Notes: generated by a model from the letters alone, not told the origin. 64,000 nt of DNA from Myrica gale (GCA_963930655.1 OZ005602.1:7928001-7992000), one strand, 5' to 3'. Shown: positions 1 to 11,273, numbered from the stretch's first letter. Numbers and translations: made by a program.

Positions 1-138
1 ATTGAAGTCTTTGTATCTGTTTTATCTATTCCTTTCTCTTTCTTTCTCTTGCAGGGAGGAGGCTAAAGAAATGCAGTTACTCGCTGTAAAAAGTGGAACT
101 GTGCCTGCTTCCAATGATGTTTTCAATGATATTAAGAG

Positions 139-1516
139 GTAAGAACAATATGCATCTTATTGTTTGACCCGAACTGGTTACACTAAATAAAAATTTGGTT
201 CATAAGTTTGAAGAGTATGATTCTTCACACCTTCATCCGTGTATACTTGGGCATTACAGAATTGCTATAACTAGCTTCTGTCAGAGCACCACTTAACCAA
301 TGTTATTTTGCCTTGCAAGTTATCTAAAACGATTTGAGCATAATGTGAACTTATGCGCATATGTTTACATCGTCACTGGGAGACCGAAGACCCATATTGA
401 GCCATATATGGAAGTCGAGTATTCTTAAGTTTTCAAGTATAGTGCATTAAGTAGCAATTATTACCTCCCTCTCTCTTTCTCTGCTATTCCAATCAAGAAT
501 TCTTTTCTCCCCTAACACCAAAAGATTTAAGCAACGAATCCATTATCTCTGTCTCCCCTTATTAGTATATCTTTTTCGTTTATTTTGCTCTGTCTATGTT
601 TTGTTCCTTTCTTTTCCCTCTGTCTTCTAAGGTTAGTGGACCTGATGTACATCGGGAAGCAAACATGTTAGGTGGAGTTTGATTCATGTTAGGTGGAGTC
701 AAGCTCAAAGAATAAAAAGCTCGAGATTGTTAAAGAAAGCTTTTTTTAGCTTGCACGCTATCAATTATTTGTTTTTTTTGTTGTTGGGGGGAGATGGTGG
801 TGGTGGTTCTGGTTCTAGTATGGTAATTATGATTGCGAGATGACACCTTGTGGTCACAGTAGTGGTTCGAGTGTGGTCCTTTGAATGTGACAACTGTAAT
901 GGTTATTACAACGCCAGAGGTAGTGGTGGTTAGATGGATATAATTTTTTTTTGGGGAATATACAAACCCTCCAACTACTTTGAATTTTACAATTTCAGCT
1001 CAAACTACATGTTTACACTTTGCACCTTATGTTACAATAATATTGTGACACTTCACATATTTTTAATCTATTTTAATGATGAGATCTTAATATAGGCTGC
1101 AAAGTGATAACTCATTGCAAGTCTAAGGTGCAATGTGTCGGGTTAGTAGTTGGGGGTGCAAATTGTAAAAGTCACGGTAGTTAGAAAGTGTAAAGTATAA
1201 TTTCTCTCATTTTTGTAAAAAGATTTTGTTTCGTCTTTTTAAAGAAAACCATATTACCAGACGTTTTTGTTTCCTTTGTTGCTGTTTTGGAAGCAAAACA
1301 AAAGAAAACATTAAATCTCAATGTAACAAGCAAGCTCTAACTTGTCATCCAACACAAGTAGAAATTACATACTTTTCTTGTTGAGAACATCACAGTATAG
1401 TTTCTAATTCTTTTGTTGTCAACTCTATTTAGAATGTTGTTTATGTCATTTTCATTGTTTTATATAGTGTTATTGTTTGAAGCTATTTTTTTGTTAGTGA
1501 CATATTCTTTTGTACA
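139..1516. other. Intron remnant of the UTP11-like gene, no gene seen
   Basis: This is the 5' part of the intron that begins at the gtaaga donor at 139. It is AT-rich, has a short GGT-rich patch near 793-815, and shows no convincing open frame or element. Its T-rich end just before 1517 (attcttttgtacaccatg) looks like the original polypyrimidine tract of the intron, now separated from its AG. Confidence 0.6.
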
Positions 1517-1521
1517 CCATG

Positions 1522-1750
1522 TGTTAAAAGTTGAAGATGAAAGTTTGAGAGAAAAAGCAAAGTACAAGTTGTAGCAAAGAATGCAAGCTTTGAGAGAATG
1601 ATTTCGTTAGTTTATTCATGAAACCAGTCTACTATATATACACAAAATAAAGTCAAGTAACAGACTACCAGTATAAGTAACTACGTAACAACTTATATCC
1701 ACGTCACTAAATATTAGTTACATAGTTACAGAATATTGCATCAGTTAATA
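1522..1750 (-). repeat. 3' LTR of the 1.5-8.1 kb Copia
   Basis: This 229-bp LTR begins TGTTAAAAG on the plus strand and ends GTTAATA, directly followed by the polypurine tract of the minus-strand element (ctccccctc as seen on plus). It is flanked on its left by ccatg, half of the 5-bp target duplication. Confidence 0.93.
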
Positions 1751-1965
1751 CTCCCCCTCAAAATGGAGTGTGAATATTCAACACACCCATCTTGGAAAGG
1801 AGATACTGAAGTTGAACGAGCCAAGAGGTTTGGTGAGCAAATCGGAAACTTGATGCTTAGTAGAAACATGGAATATTGAATCACACCGGCAGTAATCTTA
1901 TCTTGAATAAAATGACAATCCAGTTCGATATGCTTAGTGCGTTCATGAAAGACTGGAGTGGCAGC

Positions 1966-3217
1966 TGATATTCCTAGATTCAGGATTAAGGCAACCCAAG
2001 AGGGGGGTGAACTGGTTTTCTAAACTTTTCAGTTAAAACCCCCAAAGTTGTGTTTGCAAGTAAATACTACTTTAGCACAAGTATATAATATGCGGAACTG
2101 TAAATAAGTGCTAAAGTAAGGAGTAGGGATAAGAGAAGCAAACACTTGATTTTTAGGTGGTTCGACAAACCCGCCTACATCCACCCCTCAAGCTCATTCA
2201 CCGAGCCTTAAGGTTTCTCCACTATTCTTCAAATAACTTTACACACTAGCTTCCGGGTGCTGGTGAACCGTACAAGTGTTTTCTCCCGGGCTCAACACTC
2301 AAACCCACCCAAGTGGTTTTTCGGGCTCACCACTCACAACCTAACCAAGCTTGAGATATACCCTCTCTAAGTTTTTTCTTTAGTGAACAACCTCACTAAA
2401 GGAAACAACTCTCTATATAGGAAGCTTTAGGAACAAGACTCTCTCAAAGAGTGGATATAAAAGTGGAAAGCTCTATCTCTTGATTCACACAAAGACAAGG
2501 ATGTGAAAGTGCAATTTGTGTGAATGATATGAGAAATATGAAATAATAAGGTTTAGAATATTTCTCAAGCTATACAAATGATATGTGGTAGTTGGTTTTT
2601 GATTTTAGACGTTTTGGATGTGTATTTATAGGCCACATATGAAAACTAGTCGTTTATAGCCGTTGGGGGTCGATTTGACAATTTTACCGTTGTACCGGTC
2701 GACCGCTTCATGTACCGGTCGACCGGTTCAAGTAGCCGTTGCCCAACGGTCATAAATTTGAATGTTGTCAATGATCGACCGCTTTATGTAGAGGTCGACC
2801 GCTACAAAAAGTTCATCGACCGCTTCATTTAAAAACATGTTTTTGACCACTTTTAAAGACCCAATTTTAAAGACTTAATTCCCATAAGTATATTAAGGGT
2901 TTAGGAATATATTTGGGGTATTTTGAAACCTTTAAAAACATTTTAATCTTTCAAACAAAAGGTAAAACGGTTTATGCACGTTTTGAAAGATATGCAAATG
3001 CGTGATTCAAATCCTTGTCAAATGTGAAATAAAGAGTTACAAGGATTATACCCTAAGGTTTTGAATCTTCACTTTAAGCACTTTGCATCTTCTTGTTCTT
3101 CTTTCTTCAAATTTTTGGCTCTTTTATCAAGTCGTCTTTGTCTTTGAAGATGTCCACTTTATAAACTTCTTCATTTATTGAAATCATCAAAACCTTGATT
3201 GTGCACAAAAGCCAATA
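1966..3217 (-). mobile_element. Solo LTR nested in the Copia RNase H region
   Basis: This 1252-bp sequence interrupts the RNase H coding region of the surrounding Copia and is flanked by a 5-bp duplication gcagc (1961-1965 and 3218-3222). On the minus strand it starts TATTGGC and ends AATATCA. Near that 3' end it carries the tract ttcaccccctctt, typical of the LTR ends of large SIRE/Maximus-like Copia elements (recalled knowledge). It also holds reiterated rGGTCGACCG-type motifs near 2690-2830. No internal coding is present, so it is a solo LTR left by recombination. It is younger than its host element. Confidence 0.8.
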
Positions 3218-6200
3218 GCAGCGATGTGTAAGGCAGATTGACTGTCATATAAGAGCAACACAGGCTGAGTATGTTGAATCTTGAAATCAACAAGAATATA
3301 CAATATCCACTGAACTTTAGGTATGGTAGCAGCCATGGCACGGTACTCAGCTTCTGCTGAAGACCGGAAAACTGTAGGCTGCTTCTTAGATTTCCAGAAA
3401 ACCAAGGAATCACCAATAAAAACACTATAACTAGTTATGGATTTACGTGATTTAGGGCAAGCAGCCCAATCAGAGTCTGAATAAGCCTTGATGTGGACTG
3501 AGGAAGCAGTAGGGAAGAACAATCCTTGGTCGACTGTGGCTTTCTAATAGCGGAGAATATGATAAGTTGCGTGCAGATGAGGCTCTCGAGGCTTATCCAT
3601 AAATTGGCTAAGCACTTGCACTGAATAAGCAAGATCTGGCCGAGTCATAAATCAACCGGCCATTGAGTCTACGATAACTTGTAGCATCAATGAGCAATTC
3701 TCCAATAGAAGAATCAAGCTTGTGATGTTGCTCAAGAGGCGTCTTAGCATGTCTTGCACCCAAGAAACCAGAGTCAGTGAGTACATCAAGAGTAAATTTT
3801 CTTTGACGCAAAGAAATCCTTTTAGCTGATCTAGCAACCTCTGAACCAAGGAAAAACTTGAGAGGCCCCAAGTCCTTGATTTTAAACTGATTATCAATCA
3901 AGCTCTTGAACTCATGAACACTAGAAACATCATTGCTGGCTAGGATGATATCATCCACATACACAAGTAAAACAATGAAAACAGTGCCTTGTTGTCGAGT
4001 AAATAATGAATAATCAGCTTCGGATTGATTAAATCCATTTGCAAGCAAGAAATCCGAAAATGTGAAAAACCATTGTCTAGAGGCCTGTTTAAGGACATAA
4101 AGTGACTTGGTAAGACGACATACTTGGTTCTCCCCCTTAACCTGAAAATCCGGAGGGATTGTCATGTAAATTTCCTTATTAAGATCCCCATGAAGGAAAG
4201 ATTTTTTCACGTCTAATTGATGCAAATACCACCCACTAGTTGCTGCCAAGGCTATAAAAGAATTCGAATAGTTGAAATTTTGGCCACTGGTGAGAAGGTA
4301 TCAAAATAGTCAAACCCCTCTCTTTGGGTGTAATCCTTAGCTACCAGACTTGCTTTATAATGCTCAATCGAGCCATTTGATTTGTATTTTATTTTATAAA
4401 TCCATTTACAACCAATAGGGTGTTTATTGGGAGGAAGAGATGTGATGGTCCAAGTATTGTTCTCTTGAAGGGCTTGAATTTCTTTACGCATAGCTTCTTG
4501 TCATTCGAAAGATTTACTAACTTGAGAATAGGAAGTAGACTCAACATGAGAGGAAATAGAAGCTGTAAAAACATGATGTGAAGGAGATAATCTATGACAA
4601 CCAAGATAAGAGAGAATATCATGTTTAGTACCTGAAGAAGAACCTTGTTGCAGAGGAATGACAGATTGAGATTGAGTAGCACAAAAGGTGAAATATTAGG
4701 TAATATAGGATCGGGTGAAAGAGATTCATGTATACTAGAATGAGGTGTAACAGACACTGTGAGAGGAGATAACTCTACAACAGAATCTGATATAGGTTGA
4801 GGAATTACATTAGAAGAAGAAGAAGCAGGAAAAAAATCTGAGATATGTAGAGGATGTTGAAATAGAAAAGAATCCTAAAAAAATATGACATTACGAGAAA
4901 CAAAGATAACCTGGTTGTCAATATCAAACAATTTGTATCCTTTAATGCCATAAGGATATCCGATAAAAATACACTTGGAAGCTCTAGGATCAAATTTGGT
5001 TTTATGCCGTGATAAAGTGGAAGCAAAGCATAAGCCACCAAATGTTTTGAGGTGATCATATTTCGGTGGGGTGGAAAATAAAATTTCATAAGGTGATTTG
5101 TTGGAAAGTAAGGGAGCAGGAACTCTGTTGATTAGGTACACAACAGTAAGCACGCAATGATTCCAAAATTTTAGAGGAAGATGAGATTGAAAACTCAAAG
5201 TCCGAACAACATTAAGAATATGTTGATGCTTGTGTTCTACAAGTCCATTTTGCTGAGGAGTTTCTACACAAGATTTGTGATGTATAACTCCTTGAGTGGT
5301 ACAAAAAGAATGAAGGTCAAACTCAGTACCATGATAAGTCCTTACTGTTTTTATACGAACATTAAACTGAGTGTTAACTAGAGCAAAGAAAGAAGGAATA
5401 TGGATTGCAACTTCAGATTTAGTCTTCATCAAATACAACTAAGTTGATCGACTAAAATCATCAATAATGGTTAAAAAATAACAAGATCCATCCATAGCAG
5501 GAGTTAACATAGGACCCTATACATCATGATGAATCAAGTCAAATATATGTTTCGATGAATGAAGACTATTGGGAAAAGGCAACTTTCGTTGCTTTGCTAA
5601 AGAACAAGCAGTACATGGAATAGACTTATAGTCCCGAATTGAAGAATTATTAGATTGTAAAAGTTTGAAAACTGGAAAGGAAACATGACCGAGTCTATTA
5701 TGCCACAGATTATTGATAGCAGAAACTGAATTAGAACATATAGCAAAAGCAACAACACTATTGTCAGAGAGCAGCAAGTGACAAAGGTCAGCTTGTTGTT
5801 CAACTACTCCAATCGTCTTCCACATGCAGAGGTCCTGAATATAACAATAATCAGGAAAGAAGAAAACACAACAATTAGTTTCTCGAGTAAGTTGACTGAC
5901 TGAGATAAGGTTGAAATTGAATGAGGGAACACAGAGAACATTAGTCAAAGTTAAAGTAGGAGAGATTTTAACGTGAACAATATGTGTAATGGCTGCAGAA
6001 TGACCGTTAGGGAGTTTGACAGTGGAGGAAATTGTTGAAACAACATGTGTAAGTGAAGACTTGGAGTGCACCATGTGATCAGTGGCCCCCGTGTCGATTA
6101 TCCAACTAAGTTGAGAAGGAGAAATAGCAAATAGACAGAGTGTTGTACCTGTCTTATTATGAATTGGTTCAAGTGAAGTTTGACTAGTAACCCGCAAGGC

Positions 6201-7352
6201 AGACGACTGTGAAGAGGGTTGAGTGTCAAGTGTGTTTCGTGGTTGTATAAGAGATAAAGGCTGCTGATATTGTGCAGGAGTAAATGAGAAAGAAGGTGTA
6301 TCAATTGTAAATGTAGTATTGTCAATAGCAGAATCAGATGTAACATGATTAGAATAGGAGGCTTTGGCTTTAGGATTTTTATATCCAGGTGGATATCCAT
6401 GAAGTTTGAAACACTTATCGACAGTGTGTCCTAAGGCACCATAGTGACTGCATAGGGGCCTTTCTTTCTTAACAAAATGATTTTGCACCAGCATTGTGTC
6501 CATATCGAGGAACAAATCTAGATCCAGAATTTGAAGACCGACTGAGAAATGCAAGAGAGTCAGGAGTTGGAAGTATAGCATACGCTATTTCTCTCTACTT
6601 CTCTTCTTGCATAATCAATGAAAAAATTTTGTTTATTGGTGTCATGGGATCACCCAATAGAATATGACCTCTGATGTTGGAATAAGAATCTTTAAGCCCC
6701 ATGAGAAATTTCATGACATACTCTTGTTGCTGAAATTTGATTAGGATCTTCATTGCTCCACACAAATAAGAAGGAATAGGCCTATAATTGACAAGTTCAT
6801 CCCAAAGCCCTTTAAGCTTGGTGTAATATGCACTGATCATTAACTGTTCTTGAGATAGACCAGAAATAGCCTTATGCAATTGAAATATGCGAGGTCCATT
6901 ACCTTGAGAAAATCTGTCTCTCAGGTCTTACCATATTTCTTTTGCAGTTTCAATGTAAATCACGCTTGTTGCAAGATCCTTGGAGATGAAATTCAATATC
7001 CAAGATATGACCATATTATTGCAGCGTTGCCAGATTCCAAACCGAGAGTCTTCAGCACTTGGTTTGTTGCTAGATCCATCTATGAATCCTATCTTGTTTT
7101 TAGCGCTTAACGCCATTTCCATTGAGCGACACCAGGTAGGATTATTGTCACCAACTAACAATTGTGAAACTAAGATCATTCCAGGACTATCTCCATGATG
7201 GAGATAATACGGGCCAGAGTTTTCATCAGACATATCTTGATTCAATCTAGAGATAGGAGATGTAGGAGGTGCTAGAGATACAGGAAGTGTTTTGGAAATT
7301 GGAGATGTAGGAGGTGTTGCGGAAGTCATGAATCATAGATCCTCTGATACCA

Positions 7353-7581
7353 TGTTAAAAGTTGAAGATGAAAGTTTGAGAGAAAAAACAGAGTGCGAGT
7401 TGTAATAGAGAATGCAAGCTTTGAGAGAATGATTTCGTTAGTTTATTCATGAAATCAGTCTACTATATATACACAAAATAAAGTCAAGTAACAGACTACT
7501 AGTATAAGTAACTACGTAACCACTTATATCCACGTCACTAAATATTAGTTACATAGTTACAAAATATTGCATTAGTTAATA
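7353..7581 (-). repeat. 5' LTR of the 1.5-8.1 kb Copia
   Basis: This 229-bp partner LTR has the same termini as 1522-1750 and about 12 differences from it. The tRNA-Met primer-binding site lies immediately to its left on the plus strand. A hAT element is inserted directly at its right-hand end. Confidence 0.93.
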
Positions 7582-8051
7582 CAGGGCCGGCTCAAACAAA
7601 TGGAGGCCTAAGGCAAAATAAATTAATAGGCTTTTTATATAAAATTTAATATAAAATATTTAAAATTACCTGAAAATTATTAAATTTAATATAAAATATT
7701 AAAGGCCACATTAATTATTTTTTATGAGGCCCTCATACATGACATCAAGGCCCCATAACTAGAACAATTAAGAAATTTATAAGGCATTTTTTCTCTTTGA
7801 GCAAAGTTCAGTAAATATCTAAAAAAAATTAGGAAGTCTGGAAGAAATATATATGTCCACTCATGATAAAAAAATATGAAAAGATTGCATTTTGTCTTTT
7901 TTTTATTAACTCAGTTGTCTTTTTATTTTTGGGTTATCTACAAAAAAAAAATATATATATATATAAAAAATATTTTTAGTCTTTACGGGGCCTTGCTCAG
8001 GGTAAGGCCTTAGGTCACCGCTTAACTTGCCTTACCCTTGAGCCGGCCCTG
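7582..8051. mobile_element. Non-autonomous hAT-type DNA transposon at the Copia LTR end
   Basis: This 470-bp AT-rich element has terminal inverted repeats CAGGGCCGGCTCA and TGAGCCGGCCCTG and an 8-bp target duplication agttaata (7574-7581 and 8052-8059). The TIR sequence and the 8-bp duplication fit the hAT superfamily, Tip100-like group. It encodes nothing. The duplicated target is exactly the last 8 bp of the Copia LTR, so it inserted after the Copia did. Confidence 0.9.
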
Positions 8052-8335
8052 AGTTAATACCATGTGTAGGAACCCAACTGCTTCCTATAGGGAGCTAGAA
8101 GCTAGGAGGAGGAATAAAGCCAGTCAGAAAAAGTATATACGGATATGGTGTTGCAGAAAGAATTACAGGAACTGCTTGCTCTTAGTTGGATGTTGGGTGT
8201 GGATCAACGTTTTGGAATAAGAACATTCCTTTCAATAAACAGAAAGCAGGTCGGAAACACAAATTACGTGGAGATGAGATTGTTTGTCACACCTCTCAAC
8301 CCGTATACAAGTCGCAGCCAGAACGAAAGCGTTGA

Positions 8336-8845
8336 AGAGGTTTTTATTTTTTATTTTTTAAATGGTATGGTCTCTGTCTCTATCTTGATCGTTTACCTTT
8401 TTCTCAAACTAATTGTTATATAGGCTTTTTAAGTTTCTTTGATGTTTCAGAAATGCAGCTGTATTTGGGCGACTGAGACTTATTTTAACCAACAGGCAAA
8501 TGCAAAGCTTTTGCGGTCTTGGTATTTAGCAATTTTCGCTTACATATTCTTTTGTAGGTTACATCTTTATGAAGGCGTTGTTTCGACTCTGAAAAAGGCA
8601 TAATTACCTGATTTTTTTTTCGGTAAAGGACAAACGTTTCAATTTGTAGCTTTGTGAACCATCCTCTGCATTTCTGAGGTTTTGAGACAGAAGGTAGTTT
8701 CATGTGTGTGCAAGTAAGATATAAGATCTGTCACACGGTAAAATATGAAGATGGACAAAAATGAATTGAGAAAATTAACGTGATTACTAAAGAAAAGACA
8801 TTAAAAAACATAGAGAAAGCTGGAAAAACGTTATCTTCATAGTAG
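8336..8845. other. Downstream flank of the UTP11 relic, no gene seen
   Basis: This is AT-rich sequence after the relic stop codon, probably its former 3' UTR and flank. Short open frames here have no recognisable protein features. Confidence 0.4.
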
Positions 8846-8967
8846 TTAGTTAACAATAAAGACATCTCTAGGGTCTGGAATTTTGTTTTGAACTTGGTCA
8901 AAACAGTCGGTAAATGCCTTCAATTCTGCAGATACTTCCTGCAAGCTCTTGTAGTAACGGCGGCAAC
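8846..8967 (-). CDS. Possible terminal exon of an unknown protein
   Basis: On the minus strand an aaaacag acceptor precedes a frame with protein-like composition (YYKSLQEVSAELKAFTDCF, later NKIPDPRDVF) that ends in a stop at 8846-8848. It reads as an amphipathic helix and could be a last exon. No upstream exon with a matching donor was identified with confidence; the open frame at 9609-9887 on the same strand is one candidate. I do not recognise the family. It may equally be a relic. Confidence 0.25.
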
Positions 8968-9178
8968 CTGTTTTACTCACCGGTGATCGTCCCGTAGTGA
9001 ATCCGGTTAAAACAAAGATGAATAAAATTTGGTTCATTTACAGTTGCATCCGGTAGTCTATTTGGCAAGTCAAAAGGGTTTTTCCAAGCGTCCAACCCAT
9101 TTTTTTGAATGCCATGGACTGTAACATGTCAGCTTCTTCGTTTATAGGTGACGAGATTGGCAGTGGATAGGGGCAAAA

Positions 9179-9383
9179 GTTATTGTCTGAGTGGGGTTAT
9201 TGTGTGTGTGTGTATGAGTTGATGAGTGAGATTAGAAATTGAGAAAACTAATGACTGAAAAAATGTCACGTCATTTAATGAACCGACCCACGAACCCGAC
9301 CCGATTTCATTAATGACGTGACATTTTTTCAGCCATTAGATTTCTCAACTTATAATCTCACCCGTCCACTCACACAATAACCG
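9179..9383. mobile_element. Foldback MITE, about 205 bp
   Basis: Nearly the whole segment is one imperfect palindrome. The left arm (gttattgtctgagtgg through a gaaaaaatgtcacgtca block) is mirrored by the right arm (tgacgtgacattttttc through cactcacacaataacc). The left arm carries an extra GT-rich stretch near 9200-9225. No clean target duplication was found. The flanks share an imperfect direct repeat (gtggatagg) on both sides. Confidence 0.65.
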
Positions 9384-9608
9384 GTGTCGTGGATAGGAGT
9401 CAAGGTTGGGTTGAGTGTAGCAGGGATCGATAATTAAAGAAGATATCTTTCATTTTGCACCACCTCTACTATTTTTTCTCCCATAGTTAAAGAAGATTAC
9501 TGGTAACTTGAAAAATCCAACTTATTAATTGTATATATAAAATAGAGTACATAAATTATATAGAATCTGAAAGAGAATAATCAAGTAACTTAAACCATTG
9601 AAGTTCTC

Positions 9609-9887
9609 TCAGCATCTGCAACGGCAGCACTTGTATTGCATGCGGCCAAGTTGAGTGTCGGCATTGCTGCCAAATGAAGCATACTCGTTTCTGGAACTGT
9701 CGGCATCACTTGACAACGTGATATTTTTCCCAGGGAGTCCATATAAAGGGGCTAAAAATTCCCAGCTTGACGCCACAGGACAGCCAAAGAAAATATGCTT
9801 CTCAACAATCCCTTCACGCGTAGTCCGAAAGATGGCATCGCAAATATAATTTTCTTCACAGCAACAAATTTTTATTTCTTTGCACAT
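9609..9887 (-). CDS. Unrecognised open frame, 92 codons
   Basis: This minus-strand frame has segments such as EKHIFFGCPVASSWEFLAPL and a cysteine-rich tail (KCCRCRC). Its composition is more protein-like than most random frames in this AT-rich interval, but I recognise no domain and see no clear splice partners. It could be an exon relic of the same unknown gene as 8846-8967. It should be treated as a weak candidate. Confidence 0.2.
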   Translation of the reverse strand: MCKEIKICCCEENYICDAIFRTTREGIVEKHIFFGCPVASSWEFLAPLYGLPGKNITLSSDADSSRNEYASFGSNADTQLGRMQYKCCRCRC

Positions 9888-10476
9888 TTGCTTTAGAAGT
9901 TGGCGAGATCGGGCATGAAGTAACTTCGATCATTTCATAAATATGCCTGATTCCTAATTAGTCAGTAATCAAAACATCAGCAACGTCTCAACTGGATGAA
10001 AAGGAAACGAAAAATAGTATCATGCATGATGGCAATAAATTAAACTAGCTAGTAATTAAAAGCAGATCATTGAAGAAGAACAAATTAAATTAGCAGTTTA
10101 AAAAAAAAAAGAGTTATGAAAATCAAATGAAACTAATTAATTGATGAGTGTATGTACCTAAAAGGTTAAGAAGATCTGAAATTAGCTAGCCAATGGAGCA
10201 GATCCCGGACTGCGTGCAATTGGAGAAAGAAATATTCCACACATGACTTAAATCAATAGTTAGAAAGAAAATATTAATCCAACAGAAAGAAATTAAAAGG
10301 AGTTACAAATTAGAAATCCACTCATGACTTAATTAACAAATACAACATTAATTCTCTTATAATATATAACGCTTGTGCTCACATGCATGCATCATGTACA
10401 CATATATTGTTACCTAGGAATTAATCCAACATAAAGAAAAGGAGTTTTTATATAGCTAGCTAGCTAGGGAGTGATG
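9888..10476. other. Intergenic, nothing recognised
   Basis: The interval is AT-rich and has no open frame of note, no terminal repeats and no obvious regulatory site. Confidence 0.6.
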
Positions 10477-10485
10477 TACCTAATC

Positions 10486-11273
10486 GGGTTCGGTTACTAT
10501 CCTCACCGCCTATTATCCTCATTCTTCACATTCATGGCCGAGATTTAAACTTGGGCATCTAACAGTCACAAAATTGCCAAGTCAATTAATTAAATTGTCT
10601 CGCTCGGGAAGATTGGCTCCGCGCTCGGAAAATTCCATGGTGCTTGGGAAGATTGGCTTCGTGTTCGGGGATTTCATTAATTGACCTGGCAATTTTGTGA
10701 CCGTTAGATGCTAAGTTTAAATCCGGGTCATGGATGTGAAGAATGTGGATAATAGGCTGTGGGGATTAGGGCTGAACAAAACCGAACCGCAGACCGGACA
10801 GGAAAACCAGATCGGATTTGCGGTCCGGTCTGATTATAATTTTTCAAAAGCGGTCCTGTCCTGACCGGATTGAAGGACCGGATTTATCCGGTCTGGGTCA
10901 TACATTTATTAAATGCGGTCCGGACCGGACCGCATTTAATATTTTTTAATTTTTTAAAAATACGCTTACTCTGCGCAGTGCATAGAACTGCACTGCGCAG
11001 TAGGCGCACTGCTCTGCGCAGTGTGCCCACTGACGTTCGAAATTTTTAAAAATTTAAAAAAAAAAAAAAAAATATTAAATCCGGTCTGGACCACTTAAAA
11101 AAGTGGTCCAGACCGGACCGCATTTTGTAAAACCGGACCGGACCACTTATAAGTGGTCCGGTCCGGTCCTTAAATATAAGGCAACCGGAAATGCGGTCCG
11201 GACCAAATTGCGGTCCGAAAACCGGACCGCATTTCCAGTTTTTCAGCCCTAGTGGGGATAGTAACCGAACTCA
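10486..11273. mobile_element. Mutator-like foldback MITE hosting a hAT-like MITE
   Basis: Its long inverted arms begin GGGTTCGGTTACTATCC and end GGATAGTAACCGAACTCA. The element is flanked by a 9-bp duplication tacctaatc (10477-10485 and 11274-11282), the length typical of Mutator-like elements. The arms continue inward past an aattttgtgac block around 10568 and 10689. The right arm is interrupted by a second element at 10767-11251. There is no coding capacity. Confidence 0.85.
10767..11251. mobile_element. Nested hAT-like foldback MITE
   Basis: This 485-bp element has termini TAGGGCTGAA and TTTCAGCCCTA and an 8-bp duplication gtggggat (10759-10766 and 11252-11259), fitting hAT. Its body consists of long GC-rich inverted repeats built on CGGTCCGG/GGACCGGA words. 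A central spacer near 10970-11030 repeats CTGCGCAGTG several times. It is inserted in one arm of the older Mutator-like MITE. Confidence 0.88.

Larger units (their letters stand above)
1522..8059 (-). mobile_element. Copia LTR retrotransposon (fossil) with two nested insertions
   Basis: This is a Ty1/Copia element on the minus strand, bounded by 229-bp LTRs (1522-1750 and 7353-7581) and a 5-bp target duplication ccatg (1517-1521 and 8060-8064). A primer-binding site complementary to initiator tRNA-Met (TGGTATCAGAG) abuts the 5' LTR, and a purine tract abuts the 3' LTR. Reading leftward there are gag with a CCHC knuckle (about 6.4 kb), a protease motif (about 6.1 kb), integrase (about 5.8-4.9 kb), reverse transcriptase (about 4.5-3.7 kb) and RNase H (about 3.5 kb, resuming left of the nested LTR). 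Element order and PBS fit Copia. It is broken in several places. The LTRs differ at about 12 of 229 positions, so it is moderately old, of the order of a few million years under usual plant rates. The end at 8059 includes the hAT element and its duplicated terminal 8 bp. Confidence 0.93.
55..8335 (+). pseudogene. UTP11: UTP11-like gene, last three exons, decayed and split by transposons
   Basis: Three segments resemble the C-terminal third of UTP11, a U3 snoRNA-associated protein of the nucleolar small-subunit processome. Exon 55-138 follows a gcag acceptor, ends at a gtaaga donor and reads EEAKEMQLLAVKSG onward. Exon 8070-8168 follows gtgtag and reads ASYRELEARR, then EKVYTDMVLQKELQ. The final segment 8243-8335 reads KAGRKHKLRGDEIV and ends in PERKR plus stop, matching the family tail KKGRKRKLREDEIV...YKWRAERKR. 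Phase is kept across the first intron (AG|G). Signs of decay are a frameshift inside 8070-8168 between the two quoted motifs, GA instead of GT at the donor after 8168, loss of the conserved W-R-A in the tail, and a Copia element inserted just before the acceptor of the first intron. The 5' exons lie left of the window. Family assignment comes from recalled UTP11 sequences. A working copy presumably exists elsewhere. Confidence 0.72.
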
